24,538 bases of DNA from Rhodospirillaceae bacterium CCH5-H10 (GCA_001557035.1 LSKJ01000209.1:1-24538); one strand, 5' to 3'; numbered from the stretch's first letter, positions 6,844 to 15,231 are shown. The notes: generated by a model not told the origin, from the sequence alone. A program made the numbers and translations.

Positions 6844-7576
6844 CGACCGGCAGGATGGCGCCGGTGATATAACTCGCCGCCTCCGAACACAGGAACACCA
6901 CCGGCCCGGCCAGCTCCTCGGGCTGACCGACGCGCTTCATCGGGACATGGGCCAGGAAGCCCTCCAGCTTCTTCGGATCGGCGCGCGTCACTTCCGTCAT
7001 CGCCGTGGCGATGATGCCGGGCGCCAGCGCATTCACGCGCACACCTTCGGGCGCCAGTTCGCTGGCCAGAGCGCGCGTGAACTGGGCGATCGCACCCTTC
7101 GAGACCGGATAGACGCCGCTGCCGGCCGGCGCCACGAACGAGTTGATCGAGGCGATGTTCACGATGCTGCCCCTGGTGTGCTTGAGCTGCTCGACGAAGG
7201 CCATGGTGACGTTGAACGTGCCCTGGACGTTCACCTCCATCGTGCGTTCCCAGCGCGCGCGGCCGTCCGGCTCGGTCAGGCCACCGCGCAGGAAGATGCC
7301 GGCATTGTTCACCAGGATGCTGATCGGGCCAACCAGCAGGGAAATGTCCTGCGCCAGCTTCCTGCAGCCGTCTTCGTCCGTCACATCCAGCGCATGGCCG
7401 CGCGCATCGCCGCCTGCCTTGACGATGCTGTCGGCAATGGTGCGCGCCGCATCGAGATCGACATCCGTGACGATGACGCGGGCGCCGGCGGCGGCGAGGC
7501 CGCGTGCAATGGCGGCGCCGTTGCCTCGGCCCGCCCCGGTGACCAGCGCGAGCCGGCCGGGGAGCGTGTCCTTCAT
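6821..7576 (-). CDS. Classical SDR dehydrogenase/reductase
   Basis: 251 residues with a full set of classical SDR motifs: TGAGRGNG at 13-20, Asp38 at the end of beta-2 (suggesting NAD(H) preference), NNAG at 90-93, Ser143, Tyr156 and Lys160 (YPVSK), and the C-terminal [13 protein letters not shown]. It is probably a tetrameric cytoplasmic alcohol/3-hydroxyacyl dehydrogenase or a dihydrodiol-type enzyme; the substrate is not readable. The start ATG overlaps the stop of the DUF2783 gene in an ATGA, and its own stop lies inside the GNAT gene, so it is firmly part of the operon. In that setting it may oxidise or reduce an intermediate made by the flavin monooxygenase. Unlike the SDR at 4499-5242, this copy looks catalytically complete. 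Confidence 0.93.
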   Translation of the reverse strand: MKDTLPGRLALVTGAGRGNGAAIARGLAAAGARVIVTDVDLDAARTIADSIVKAGGDARGHALDVTDEDGCRKLAQDISLLVGPISILVNNAGIFLRGGLTEPDGRARWERTMEVNVQGTFNVTMAFVEQLKHTRGSIVNIASINSFVAPAGSGVYPVSKGAIAQFTRALASELAPEGVRVNALAPGIIATAMTEVTRADPKKLEGFLAHVPMKRVGQPEELAGPVVFLCSEAASYITGAILPVDGGYLAV

Positions 7577-7788
7577 GTGTCCTCCACCGTCTCGCGGGCG
7601 GCGGCGAGCGCTTCGTGCAGCACTTCGTCACCGACATGATTCGCCAGCAGAAGGATCAGCCGTGCATCGAACGCACGGCATTGGGCATCGTCGAGATCCC
7701 GATAGGCCTCGACGATCGCATTGTAGGCGTCGTCGGGTCGCGCAAGGTTCAGCGTACGGCGCAACGCGCCGGTCTTCGTTTCGGCCAT
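7573..7788 (-). CDS. DUF2783 domain protein
   Basis: 71 residues, mostly helical and acidic. [18 protein letters not shown], then [20 protein letters not shown] (about 45-64) and EALAAAR match my memory of the DUF2783 family, whose members are small proteins regularly encoded next to FAD-dependent monooxygenases. No biochemical role is known to me; a subunit, chaperone or activator of the neighbouring monooxygenase is the natural hypothesis. The stop codon of the monooxygenase (TGA at 7799-7801) overlaps the Shine-Dalgarno of this gene (GGAGG), and its own stop overlaps the start of the SDR, so the three are translationally coupled. There are no Cys pairs or membrane segments. Confidence 0.82.
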   Translation of the reverse strand: MAETKTGALRRTLNLARPDDAYNAIVEAYRDLDDAQCRAFDARLILLLANHVGDEVLHEALAAARETVEDT

Positions 7789-7798
7789 CGCCGCCTCC

Positions 7799-9385
7799 TC
7801 AGCCGTTGCCCGTGGCCCGCCGGATCGCCGCCCCGATGGCGGCTGCGTCGACGCGGCGCCAGCGCGCGGCGACGTAACGGTCGGGCCGGATCAGGTAGGT
7901 GGTACCGGGCCGGGCATCGTAGCGCTGTCGGGCGAGCCCGTCCCCCACGATGCAGACGCCGATCGCAGCGGGCGGGAGGTCGGCAAGGGGCGTGTCCTGG
8001 TCGGCGAAGGCGAGCACGGTGAAATCCCGCCCCAGACGGTCGATCAGCCAGGAGCCGCCTTCACGTCCCACCGGTGCATCGAGCATCGCCCGCCCCGGCG
8101 CGGGACCCCGCGCCCAGTCCGTATCGCCATCCGGTGTGTCCAGCGGCGAACCTGCCTGGCTCGTGGGTACGGACAGCCGGCCGCTGTTGATCAGTGCACG
8201 GGCGAAGGGGAAATCGCGGGCGAGCGCCAGGGTCGCGTCGCGGAAGGCCCGCGAAGCCGGGAATTTCGGCGTGATGAAGTCGGTGCTGCGGGTCGAGTTC
8301 AGGATGTTCTCGCGGGCCGCCGCGCGCCGCTCGCTGCAGTAGCTGTCGAGCAGCGACACCGGCGCGGCCTTGCCGAGCACCATCGCCAGCTTCCAGGCAA
8401 GGTTGTCGACGTCGGCGATGGCGCCATTGCCGCCTCGTGCGCCGAACGGCGAGACGACGTGTGCGGCATCGCCAGCGAAGATCACCCGTCCATGCACGAA
8501 GCGCTCCATCATGCGGCAGGTGAAGGTATAGACGCTCGTCCACTCGTGCTCCCAGCGCGCGTCGGGGTCGAACATCTGGCGCAGGCGCCGGTCGATGTTC
8601 TCCGGCTTCTTCTCCTCTTCCGGATCGGCGTCCGGACCGAGCTGGAAGTCGACGCGCAGCACGTTGTCGGCCTGGCGATGGAGCAGCACCGAGTTGGTCG
8701 GATGGAACGGCGGATAGAACCAGAAGCGCCGCTCCTTCGGCAGCTCGCTCAGCAGCCGGATGTCGGCGATCAGGAACCGGTCGTGGAAGACCTCGCCGGG
8801 ATAGGGAAGGCCCAACAGGTGGCGCACGGTGCTGCGCACGCCATCGCAGGCGACCAGCCAGCCGGCATCGAGCGCGTAGCGCCCGTCCGGCGTCTCGACT
8901 TCGACGGTGACGCCTTCATCGCCCGGCGTGACCGCCACAACCTTGTTGCGAAAGCGCATCTCGACCAGAGGCTCGGCGAGGCAACGCTCGTAAAGATACT
9001 CCTCCACGTAATACTGCTGCAGGTTCACGAAGGCCGGAAACTTGTGACCCGGCTCGGGCTGCAGGTTGAAGCGGAAGACCGGCTTGTCGTGAAGATAGAG
9101 TTCGCCCTGCTCCCAGGTGATCCCCTTCTCGACCATACGGGACGCGACACCGAAGCGGTCCCAGATCTCCAGACTGTGCTTGGCCTGGCAGATCGAACGG
9201 CTGCCGAGGCTCACCGTGTCGTCCTCGTCCAGCACCACCGACGGCACGCCGCGCTGGGCCAGCGCCAACGCCAGCGTTGGCCCGGCCATGCCGGCGCCGA
9301 CGATCACGACCGGCCGGAGTCCGCCCCCGCCGTCGAGTTCAGCGGGCCGTTGATAGGGATAATGGCGGTAAGTGTAGGAACTCAT
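7799..9385 (-). CDS. FAD-dependent class A monooxygenase (MhpA / phenol hydroxylase-like)
   Basis: 528 residues. VVIVGAGMAGPTLALALAQR (26-45) is the FAD-binding Rossmann motif GxGxxG, ACDGVRSTVRHLLGLPY (from 179) is the DG motif, and GRVIFAGDAAHVVSPFGARG (299-318) is the GD motif. The C-terminal 120 residues resemble the degenerate thioredoxin-like domain of MhpA/PheA/TfdB hydroxylases. These enzymes hydroxylate aromatic rings using NAD(P)H and O2, so an aromatic or phenolic substrate is likely; which one is unknown. The start ATG at 9385 is the only good candidate, because the next in-frame Met lies beyond the FAD motif. The A of this ATG is the last base of a palindromic repeat, and the only SD-like sequence (GGAG, 9397-9400 on this strand) lies inside the repeat arm. 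Confidence 0.9.
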   Translation of the reverse strand: MSSYTYRHYPYQRPAELDGGGGLRPVVIVGAGMAGPTLALALAQRGVPSVVLDEDDTVSLGSRSICQAKHSLEIWDRFGVASRMVEKGITWEQGELYLHDKPVFRFNLQPEPGHKFPAFVNLQQYYVEEYLYERCLAEPLVEMRFRNKVVAVTPGDEGVTVEVETPDGRYALDAGWLVACDGVRSTVRHLLGLPYPGEVFHDRFLIADIRLLSELPKERRFWFYPPFHPTNSVLLHRQADNVLRVDFQLGPDADPEEEKKPENIDRRLRQMFDPDARWEHEWTSVYTFTCRMMERFVHGRVIFAGDAAHVVSPFGARGGNGAIADVDNLAWKLAMVLGKAAPVSLLDSYCSERRAAARENILNSTRSTDFITPKFPASRAFRDATLALARDFPFARALINSGRLSVPTSQAGSPLDTPDGDTDWARGPAPGRAMLDAPVGREGGSWLIDRLGRDFTVLAFADQDTPLADLPPAAIGVCIVGDGLARQRYDARPGTTYLIRPDRYVAARWRRVDAAAIGAAIRRATGNG

Positions 9386-9441
9386 TGGAGCGCGCCACTC
9401 CAGTGGCGCTCATGATGCGCCACGGGAGTGGCGCGCTCCAA
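9385..9441. repeat. 57-bp intergenic palindrome abutting the monooxygenase start codon
   Basis: The 17-bp perfect arms are 9385-9401 and 9425-9441. Inside them, after one mismatch, a further 7-bp pair (9403-9409 and 9417-9423) closes a seven-base loop containing TCATGA. The element occupies nearly the whole 67-bp gap between the MBL hydrolase stop and the monooxygenase start, in the middle of an otherwise overlapping operon. Its arm sequence (GGAGCGCGCCACTCC core) differs from the other repeats in the window, so it represents another repeat family. Confidence 0.9.
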
Positions 9442-9452
9442 AGCCGGCATCG

Positions 9453-10409
9453 TCACTCGCCCTTTTCGAGCGCCGCCCACATTTCGATGTCGCGCTCGGC
9501 GGTCCAGATGCGCGGATGGTCGAGGCCCTTGGCCTCGTCGTAGGCGCGCGACACGTCGAACGGCATGCAGTGTTCGAAGATCACCCAGTTGCCGTAGCGT
9601 GGCTGCAGGGCCGCCATCGCCTTGTCGTAGGCCAGCTTCAACGAGTCGCCGGCCTCGGCGCTCTTCTCCACCACCTTGTAGAGGTCGCTCAGGAACGCCT
9701 GCGTTCCGGCGATGCCCTCCTCGACCGGACCCTCGCCGATCAGCGCGTCGCCGCGGCCCGGCACCAGTGCCTCTGCCTTGAGGTCGCGAAGCTTCTGCAA
9801 AGTCTGCGGCCAGTCCTTGTAATGGGCGTCGCCGCAATAGGGGGTGGCGCCGTACTCGACGAGATCGCCGCTGAACAGCGTGCGCTCCTCGGGCAGCCAG
9901 ACGATCGTATCGCCCTTGGTATGGCCGCGGCCGGCATGGATGATGTCGACCTGCAGCTTGCCCAGCCACAGGGTCATGCGGTCGCCGAAGGTGATGGTGG
10001 GCCAGGTCAGGCCCGGGATCGTCTCGGCCGCCTGGAACAGGCGTGGAAAGCGCTGCAGCTCGGACTTGTAGTCCTGTGCGCCGCGCTCGACGATCATGTC
10101 GCGCGTGGCCTCGCTGCAAATGATGTGCTCGGGGCTGTAGCCGCTGGCGCCCAGCACGCGCACCGCGTGGTAGTGCGTGAGCACCACGTACTTGATGGGC
10201 TTGTCGGTGACGGTGCGGATGCGCTCGATCACCTGCTCCGCCATCTTCGGCGTCGCCTGCGCGTCGATCACCATGACCGCGTCGTCGCCGACCACGATGC
10301 CCGTGTTGGGATCGCCCTCCGCCGTGAAGGCGTATGCATGTTCGGAAAGACGGCTGAAGGTGATCTTCTTGTCCGCCATATCCGCCTGTGAGGCGAACGC
10401 CTTGGCCAT
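9453..10409 (-). CDS. MBL-fold hydrolase with a non-canonical metal site
   Basis: 318 residues with a metallo-beta-lactamase fold. The HxHxDH motif reads THYHAVRV: His79 and His81 are kept but Val83 and Arg84 replace the Asp and His of the second metal site. GRGHTKGD supplies His163, FSGDLV supplies the bridging Asp182, and the last metal His (usually in PGHG) is Arg219 in PGRG. One metal could still be bound by His79, His81, His163 and perhaps Asp182, so it may be a mononuclear enzyme. Proteins with this pattern recur, as I recall, beside DUF2783/monooxygenase genes and may hydrolyse a lactone or thioester ring-cleavage product; that role is inferred. GGGAG ends about nine bases before the ATG. 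It is the first gene of the five-gene minus-strand operon. Confidence 0.88.
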   Translation of the reverse strand: MAKAFASQADMADKKITFSRLSEHAYAFTAEGDPNTGIVVGDDAVMVIDAQATPKMAEQVIERIRTVTDKPIKYVVLTHYHAVRVLGASGYSPEHIICSEATRDMIVERGAQDYKSELQRFPRLFQAAETIPGLTWPTITFGDRMTLWLGKLQVDIIHAGRGHTKGDTIVWLPEERTLFSGDLVEYGATPYCGDAHYKDWPQTLQKLRDLKAEALVPGRGDALIGEGPVEEGIAGTQAFLSDLYKVVEKSAEAGDSLKLAYDKAMAALQPRYGNWVIFEHCMPFDVSRAYDEAKGLDHPRIWTAERDIEMWAALEKGE

Positions 10410-10488
10410 CCTTACTCCCCCATTCTTGTTGGCGCGACCCTATGCAGCGGCCGGCCGCGAAGTCAAAGCGAGGCTATGCACAGGGCGG

Positions 10489-11508
10489 TCAGTCGGCGCC
10501 GTACCTGTGATAACCGCCACGGTCGCCCGTCCGGACCGTCACATCGAAAGTGTCGCTGTCGCGTTCCATCTTGAGCTTCACAACCGAACCGGCCGGCCCG
10601 ATCGCCCAGAGCTTGCGATAGAAGTCGGCCACGTCATCGAGCACCTCGCCGTCCAGCGCATGCAGGATGTCGCCACGCTGCAGCCCCGCCCGGTCGGCGG
10701 GGCCCCCTTCGGAGATGCCGCCGACCACGAGCTGGCCCATGTGTTCCACGGTGTAGATCCCGAGCCAGGGGCGTGGCGGGGTCGAAAGGCGTCCATGGGC
10801 GACGAGTTCGCCGAAGATCGGCTTCAGCCGGTTGATCGGCACGTACATGTTCCCGGGAAAGGCGGGCGATCCCGGGCCAAGCGCCTCCTGGACCAGCAGC
10901 GAGCCGACGCCCAGCAGTTCGCCCTGCGGGCTGATCAGGGCCGAACCGCCCCACAGCGGATAGGCCGGCACGGTGAAGATGGCGCTGTCGAGCAGATACT
11001 CCCAATACCCCGCAAACTCGCGCCGCCCGGCCACCTTGACCTTGAGCGTCGCCTTCTCGCCGCCGAGGCCCGCGACGAAGGCTTCCGCGCGCAACGTCAG
11101 GGCGTCGGAATCGCCAAAGCGCATCGGCTTCAGGCGCATCGGCTCCTCGGTGCGCACCAGGCCGAAACCGCTCTCGTAGTCGTAGCCCACGATGCGGGCA
11201 CTCAGCTCGTTGCCCTCGATGTCGGTGACCGTGACGGTGTCGGCTTCCATGATCAGGTAGCCGATCGTGAGGACCAGGCCCTCGTCGTCGACGAGAATCC
11301 CATGACCTTCACGCTCCGTGCCCAAAGTCTGGGCGGAGCGACGGCTTTCGGGAATTGTGGTCTTTACGCCGACCACCGCGGGCAGCGCGGCGGAAACCAG
11401 GGGTGGCAGGTTGGAGCCACCACCGGGGGTGCGGGCGACCACGCCCTCTTCGCCGGGCGGCGGCCAATGGCCCGCGCCGTTTGCGGAACCGTTCAACCCT
11501 CGGGCCAT
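10489..11508 (-). CDS. HtrA/DegP-like PDZ protein lacking the catalytic triad (pseudoprotease)
   Basis: 339 residues: a trypsin-fold domain of the HtrA (S1C) type (about 40-235) followed by one PDZ domain (about 245-330, with GGPADRAGLQRGDILHALDG). Aligning to DegP landmarks, the catalytic His of TNNHV falls on Tyr84 (LTIGYLI), the Asp of the SDxAL motif falls on Gly114 (YESGFGLV), and the Ser of GNSGG falls on Gly187 (LWGGSAL). All three are lost while beta-strand landmarks such as VGYDYES and SPQGELLGVGS are kept. No signal peptide or membrane anchor is visible, unlike DegP/DegS. It is therefore probably a non-proteolytic, PDZ-mediated scaffold. AGGAGG lies about eight bases before the ATG at 11508, ruling against a farther upstream ATG at 11541. 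A 79-bp gap separates it from the MBL gene downstream. Confidence 0.85.
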   Translation of the reverse strand: MARGLNGSANGAGHWPPPGEEGVVARTPGGGSNLPPLVSAALPAVVGVKTTIPESRRSAQTLGTEREGHGILVDDEGLVLTIGYLIMEADTVTVTDIEGNELSARIVGYDYESGFGLVRTEEPMRLKPMRFGDSDALTLRAEAFVAGLGGEKATLKVKVAGRREFAGYWEYLLDSAIFTVPAYPLWGGSALISPQGELLGVGSLLVQEALGPGSPAFPGNMYVPINRLKPIFGELVAHGRLSTPPRPWLGIYTVEHMGQLVVGGISEGGPADRAGLQRGDILHALDGEVLDDVADFYRKLWAIGPAGSVVKLKMERDSDTFDVTVRTGDRGGYHRYGAD

Positions 11509-11588
11509 CCGCGCTCCTCCTCGCGCACCACGCGCGTCCACAGTCTCAAAGATAGGCGTCCGCCGTCTCGATTGCTATATGACGGTTC

Positions 11589-13880
11589 ATGGCGCCCCCC
11601 GCCGATCCGTTCGAAATCACCGACGACCCCGCTCCGGCCGACCCGGTTCCGGCGAGGCGCGCCGTCATGCCCACCGCCCATCTCGAAGGCCTGAACGACG
11701 AGCAGCGCCAGGCCGTCACCCATGCCGGTGGACCGTTGCTGGTCCTGGCCGGCGCCGGTACCGGCAAGACCCGCGTTCTGACGACCCGGATCGCCCATCT
11801 GCTGCTCACCGGCCAGACGCGCACATCGCAGATCCTGGCTGTGACCTTCACCAACAAGGCCGCGCGCGAAATGCTTGACCGCGTCGCGAGCCTGATCGGC
11901 GGCGCGGCCGACGGCATGTGGCTCGGCACCTTCCACGCCATCGGCGTGCGGGTCCTGCGCCGCCACGCCGAACTGATCGGTCTCAAGAGCAATTTCACGA
12001 TCCTCGACACCGACGACCAGACGCGGTTGATCAAGCAGCTCCTGCAGGCGGAGGGGATCGACGACAAGAAATGGCCGGCGCGAATCCTGTCGGGCATCAT
12101 CCAGCGCTGGAAGGACCGCGCGCTGCCGCCGGAGAAGGTGAGCGGCGACGATGCCGGCGAGTTCGCCAATGGCCGGGCCGCGGACATCTACCGTCAGTAC
12201 CAGGAGCGCCTCGCCGAGGTGAACGCCGTCGATTTCGGCGATCTGGTGATGCACTGCGTGACCCTGTGGCAGAAGCACCCCGACATCCTGGCGATCTATC
12301 ATCGGCGCTTCCGCCACATCCTGGTCGACGAGTACCAGGATACCAACGTGGCGCAGTATCTCTGGCTGCGCCTGCTGGCCCAGGGCACACAGGATGTCTG
12401 CTGCGTCGGCGACGACGACCAGTCGATCTATGGCTGGCGCGGCGCCGAGGTCGGCAACATCCTGCGCTTCGAGAAGGATTTCCCCGGCGCCACCATCGTC
12501 CGGCTCGAGCGCAACTACCGTTCGACACCGCACATCTTGGCCGCGGCCTCGCACCTCATCTCGCACAATGAGGGTCGGCTCGGAAAGACGCTGTGGACCG
12601 ACACCAAGGAGGGTGAGCGCATCTCGCTGCGCGGCGTCTGGGACGGCGACGAGGAAGCGCGCACCATCGGCGAGGAGATCGAGGCGCTGCAGCGCGACAA
12701 GCACAAGCTCGCGCAGATCGCCATTCTCGTCCGCGCCGGCTTCCAGACGCGCGAGTTCGAGGAACGCTTCATCACGATGGGCCTTCCCTATCGCGTGATC
12801 GGCGGTCCGCGCTTCTACGAGCGCCAGGAGATCCGCGACGCGCTGGCCTATTGCCGCGTCACGATCCAGCACGACGACGACCTCGCCTTCGAGCGAATCT
12901 ACAACACGCCGCGCCGGGGCCTGGGTGAATCGGCGCTGCGCACCCTGCGGCTGATCCAGCGCACGCAGAAGATCTCGCTGTTCGAGGCCACAAGGCGGGC
13001 GCTCGAGACCGACGAATTGAAGGCGCGACCGCGCAAGTCGCTGGGCGACCTGATCCGCAACTTCGAGCGCTGGCGCGCGATGCTCGATGGCATGAGCCAC
13101 GTCGAGGTGGTCGAAACCATGCTCGACGAGTCGGGCTATACCGACATGCTGCGCATCGACCGCTCCCCGGAAGCGGAGGGTCGACTCGAAAACCTGAAGG
13201 AACTCGTCAACGCGCTGCAGGAATTCGATTCCCTGCCGGCCTTCATGGAGCATGTCGCGCTGCTCACCGACATGGCCTCGCGCGACGACACCGACATGGT
13301 GAGCGTTATGACCCTGCACGCCGCCAAGGGGCTGGAGTTCGACGCCGTGTTCCTCCCCGGCTGGGAAGAGGGCCTGTTTCCCAACCAGCGCGCGCTCGAC
13401 GACAAGGGCGCGGCCGGCCTCGAAGAGGAGCGGCGGCTGGCCTATGTCGGCCTGACACGTGCGCGCAAGCGAGCCTATGTGTCCTTTGCCGCCAATCGCC
13501 GCGTCTTCAACCAGTGGCAGGCCGCCATCCCGTCGCGCTTCCTGCGCGAACTGCCCCAGGCCCAGCTCGCCGAGAGCAGCGATGCCGGCCTCTATGCAAC
13601 CTATTCCGCCGGCCATCACGGCGGCCTGCGCGACCAGGCCAGCGGCTTCGAATACGAGAGCCTGGGCGTTACCGGGCGGCGCGGCCGCTACCGCGACGAG
13701 ACCGCCGACGATCGCCGCGCGACCGAAGGCGATCGGGTCGACCTCAGCGTCGGCCAGCGCGTCTTCCACCAGAAGTTCGGCTACGGCCGCATCGTCGCCG
13801 TCGACGGCAACAAGCTCGACATCGAATTCGAGAAAGCCGGTTCCAAAAAGGTGCTCGACAGCTTCATCGAAGCAGCCTGA
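11589..13880 (+). CDS. uvrD: UvrD/PcrA-type superfamily 1 DNA helicase
   Basis: 763 residues. The order of SF1A helicase motifs is complete: Q-motif LNDEQRQAV (35-43), Walker A AGAGTGKT (54-61), Walker B ILVDEYQDTN (about 243-252), DDDQSIYGWRGA, RNYRSTP, VMTLHAAKGLEFD (about 572) and the VGLTRARKRAYVSF helicase box. The C-terminal ~45 residues (GQRVFHQKFGYGRIVAVDG) form the Tudor-like tail found in UvrD/PcrA, which contacts RNA polymerase in other bacteria. The expected role is 3'-5' unwinding in nucleotide excision and mismatch repair and removal of RecA. The ATG at 11589 has no clear Shine-Dalgarno and follows a GCTATAT at 11574-11580. The ATG at 11667, eight residues before LNDEQR, is a credible alternative start that would drop a Pro/Asp-rich leader. 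Confidence 0.95.
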   Translation: MAPPADPFEITDDPAPADPVPARRAVMPTAHLEGLNDEQRQAVTHAGGPLLVLAGAGTGKTRVLTTRIAHLLLTGQTRTSQILAVTFTNKAAREMLDRVASLIGGAADGMWLGTFHAIGVRVLRRHAELIGLKSNFTILDTDDQTRLIKQLLQAEGIDDKKWPARILSGIIQRWKDRALPPEKVSGDDAGEFANGRAADIYRQYQERLAEVNAVDFGDLVMHCVTLWQKHPDILAIYHRRFRHILVDEYQDTNVAQYLWLRLLAQGTQDVCCVGDDDQSIYGWRGAEVGNILRFEKDFPGATIVRLERNYRSTPHILAAASHLISHNEGRLGKTLWTDTKEGERISLRGVWDGDEEARTIGEEIEALQRDKHKLAQIAILVRAGFQTREFEERFITMGLPYRVIGGPRFYERQEIRDALAYCRVTIQHDDDLAFERIYNTPRRGLGESALRTLRLIQRTQKISLFEATRRALETDELKARPRKSLGDLIRNFERWRAMLDGMSHVEVVETMLDESGYTDMLRIDRSPEAEGRLENLKELVNALQEFDSLPAFMEHVALLTDMASRDDTDMVSVMTLHAAKGLEFDAVFLPGWEEGLFPNQRALDDKGAAGLEEERRLAYVGLTRARKRAYVSFAANRRVFNQWQAAIPSRFLRELPQAQLAESSDAGLYATYSAGHHGGLRDQASGFEYESLGVTGRRGRYRDETADDRRATEGDRVDLSVGQRVFHQKFGYGRIVAVDGNKLDIEFEKAGSKKVLDSFIEAA

Positions 13881-13905
13881 TCAGAAACTACGGGAGATAA
13901 ACGCC

Positions 13906-15231
13906 ATGTTCCGCCGCTCCGCCCTCGTCCTCGGCTCACTGCTGAGCCTTGCGCTCGTCTCCGGTACGAGCTTCGCGCAGACAGGCAAGGTGACGGTCGT
14001 GACGTCCTTCTCGAAGGACGTCACCGACCCGATCAAGAAGGCGTTCGAGAAGGCAGTTCCAGGCGCCACTCTGGAGGTGCAGAACCGCAACACCAATGCC
14101 GGCGTGAAGTTCATCGAGGAGACCAAGGGCAACAACCAGGTCGACCTGTTCTGGGCCTCGGCGCCCGACGCCTTCGAGGTACTGAAGGGCAAGAAGCTGC
14201 TCAGCCCCTACAAGCCCAAGGCCACCGGCATCGCCGAGAAGGTCGGCTCCTACCCGGTGAACGACAAGGACGGCTTCTATTCCGGCTTCGCCGCCTCGGG
14301 CTACGGCATCATGTGGAACGAGCGCTACGTGAAGGCCAACAAGCTGCCGACGCCCAAGGAGTGGCAGGACCTCGCGCAGGCGCCCTACTTCGACCATGTG
14401 TCGATCTCCGCGCCGTCGCGCTCCGGCACGACCCATCTCACGATCGAGACGATCCTGCAGGGCGAAGGCTGGGACAAGGGCTGGCGCACCACCAAGGAGA
14501 TCGCCGGCAACCTGCGCACCGTGACCGACCGCTCGTTCGGCGTGCCGGAAGCCGTGAACTCCGGCCAGGTCGGCTACGGCGTCGTGATCGACTTCTTCGC
14601 CTTCTCCTCGCAGGGCGCGGGCTTCCCGGTGAAGTTCGTCTATCCGTCGGTGACGACGCTCGTCCCGGCCAATGTCGGCGTGGTCGCCAACGCGCCGAAC
14701 AAGGCCGGCGCCGAGGCCTTCATCGAGTTCCTGCTCTCGCCCACCGGGCAGGACGTGCTGCTGGAGCCGACGATCCGCCGTCTCCCGGTGCGGCCCGAGA
14801 CCTACGCCAAGGCGCCGGCCGACTATCCCAACCCGTTCAAGGACAAGAACCTCCAGGGCCTCCTGACCTTCAACGCCGAGCTGTCCGAGGGCCGCACCGC
14901 CGCCGTCGACACGCTGTTCGACCAGCTCATCACCTTCCAGCTCGAGCCGCTGAAGGCGGTGACCAAGACGCTGCACGAGGTCGATGCGGCGCTGAAGAAG
15001 AAGGACAATGCCCAGGCCCGCGCACTCGCCAAGGAAGCGCGCGACCTGATTGCCGCGATGCCGATCACCGAGGCGCAGGCCGCCTCGCCCGAGATCAAGG
15101 CCGCCTTCACCGGTGCGAAGGAGAAGTCGGCGCGCCAGGCCGAGCTGGAACAGCAGTGGGCAGCCTTCGCCAAGGAGAAGTATGCGGCGGCGAAGGCCAA
15201 GGCCGACGAGGCGCTGAAGCTGGCGCGATGA
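13906..15231 (+). CDS. ABC transporter periplasmic substrate-binding protein (Fe3+/polyamine/phosphonate superfamily)
   Basis: 441 residues. The signal peptide is about residues 1-24 (FRR, Leu-rich core, SFA before Gln25). KVTVVTSFSKDVTDPIKKAF and DLFWASAPDAFEVLKG are typical of type II binding proteins of the ferric-iron/2-aminoethylphosphonate/polyamine group. The ligand cannot be decided from sequence: I see no obvious paired-Tyr iron site, so iron should not be assumed. The binding domain ends near residue 345. It is followed by about 95 residues that are very rich in Ala, Lys and Glu and predicted helical, making the protein about 100 residues longer than classical ferric-binding proteins. 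GGGAG ahead of the ATG supports the start. It lies 25 bp after uvrD and is separated from its permease by a palindromic element. Confidence 0.9.
   Translation: MFRRSALVLGSLLSLALVSGTSFAQTGKVTVVTSFSKDVTDPIKKAFEKAVPGATLEVQNRNTNAGVKFIEETKGNNQVDLFWASAPDAFEVLKGKKLLSPYKPKATGIAEKVGSYPVNDKDGFYSGFAASGYGIMWNERYVKANKLPTPKEWQDLAQAPYFDHVSISAPSRSGTTHLTIETILQGEGWDKGWRTTKEIAGNLRTVTDRSFGVPEAVNSGQVGYGVVIDFFAFSSQGAGFPVKFVYPSVTTLVPANVGVVANAPNKAGAEAFIEFLLSPTGQDVLLEPTIRRLPVRPETYAKAPADYPNPFKDKNLQGLLTFNAELSEGRTAAVDTLFDQLITFQLEPLKAVTKTLHEVDAALKKKDNAQARALAKEARDLIAAMPITEAQAASPEIKAAFTGAKEKSARQAELEQQWAAFAKEKYAAAKAKADEALKLAR

Noticed and set aside
11493..13769. A 758-codon open frame antisense to the UvrD gene
   Set aside because: It lies opposite a gene with complete helicase motifs, shows no recognisable domain, and has the repetitive Asp/Arg/Ala/Gly composition of antisense frames in GC-rich DNA.
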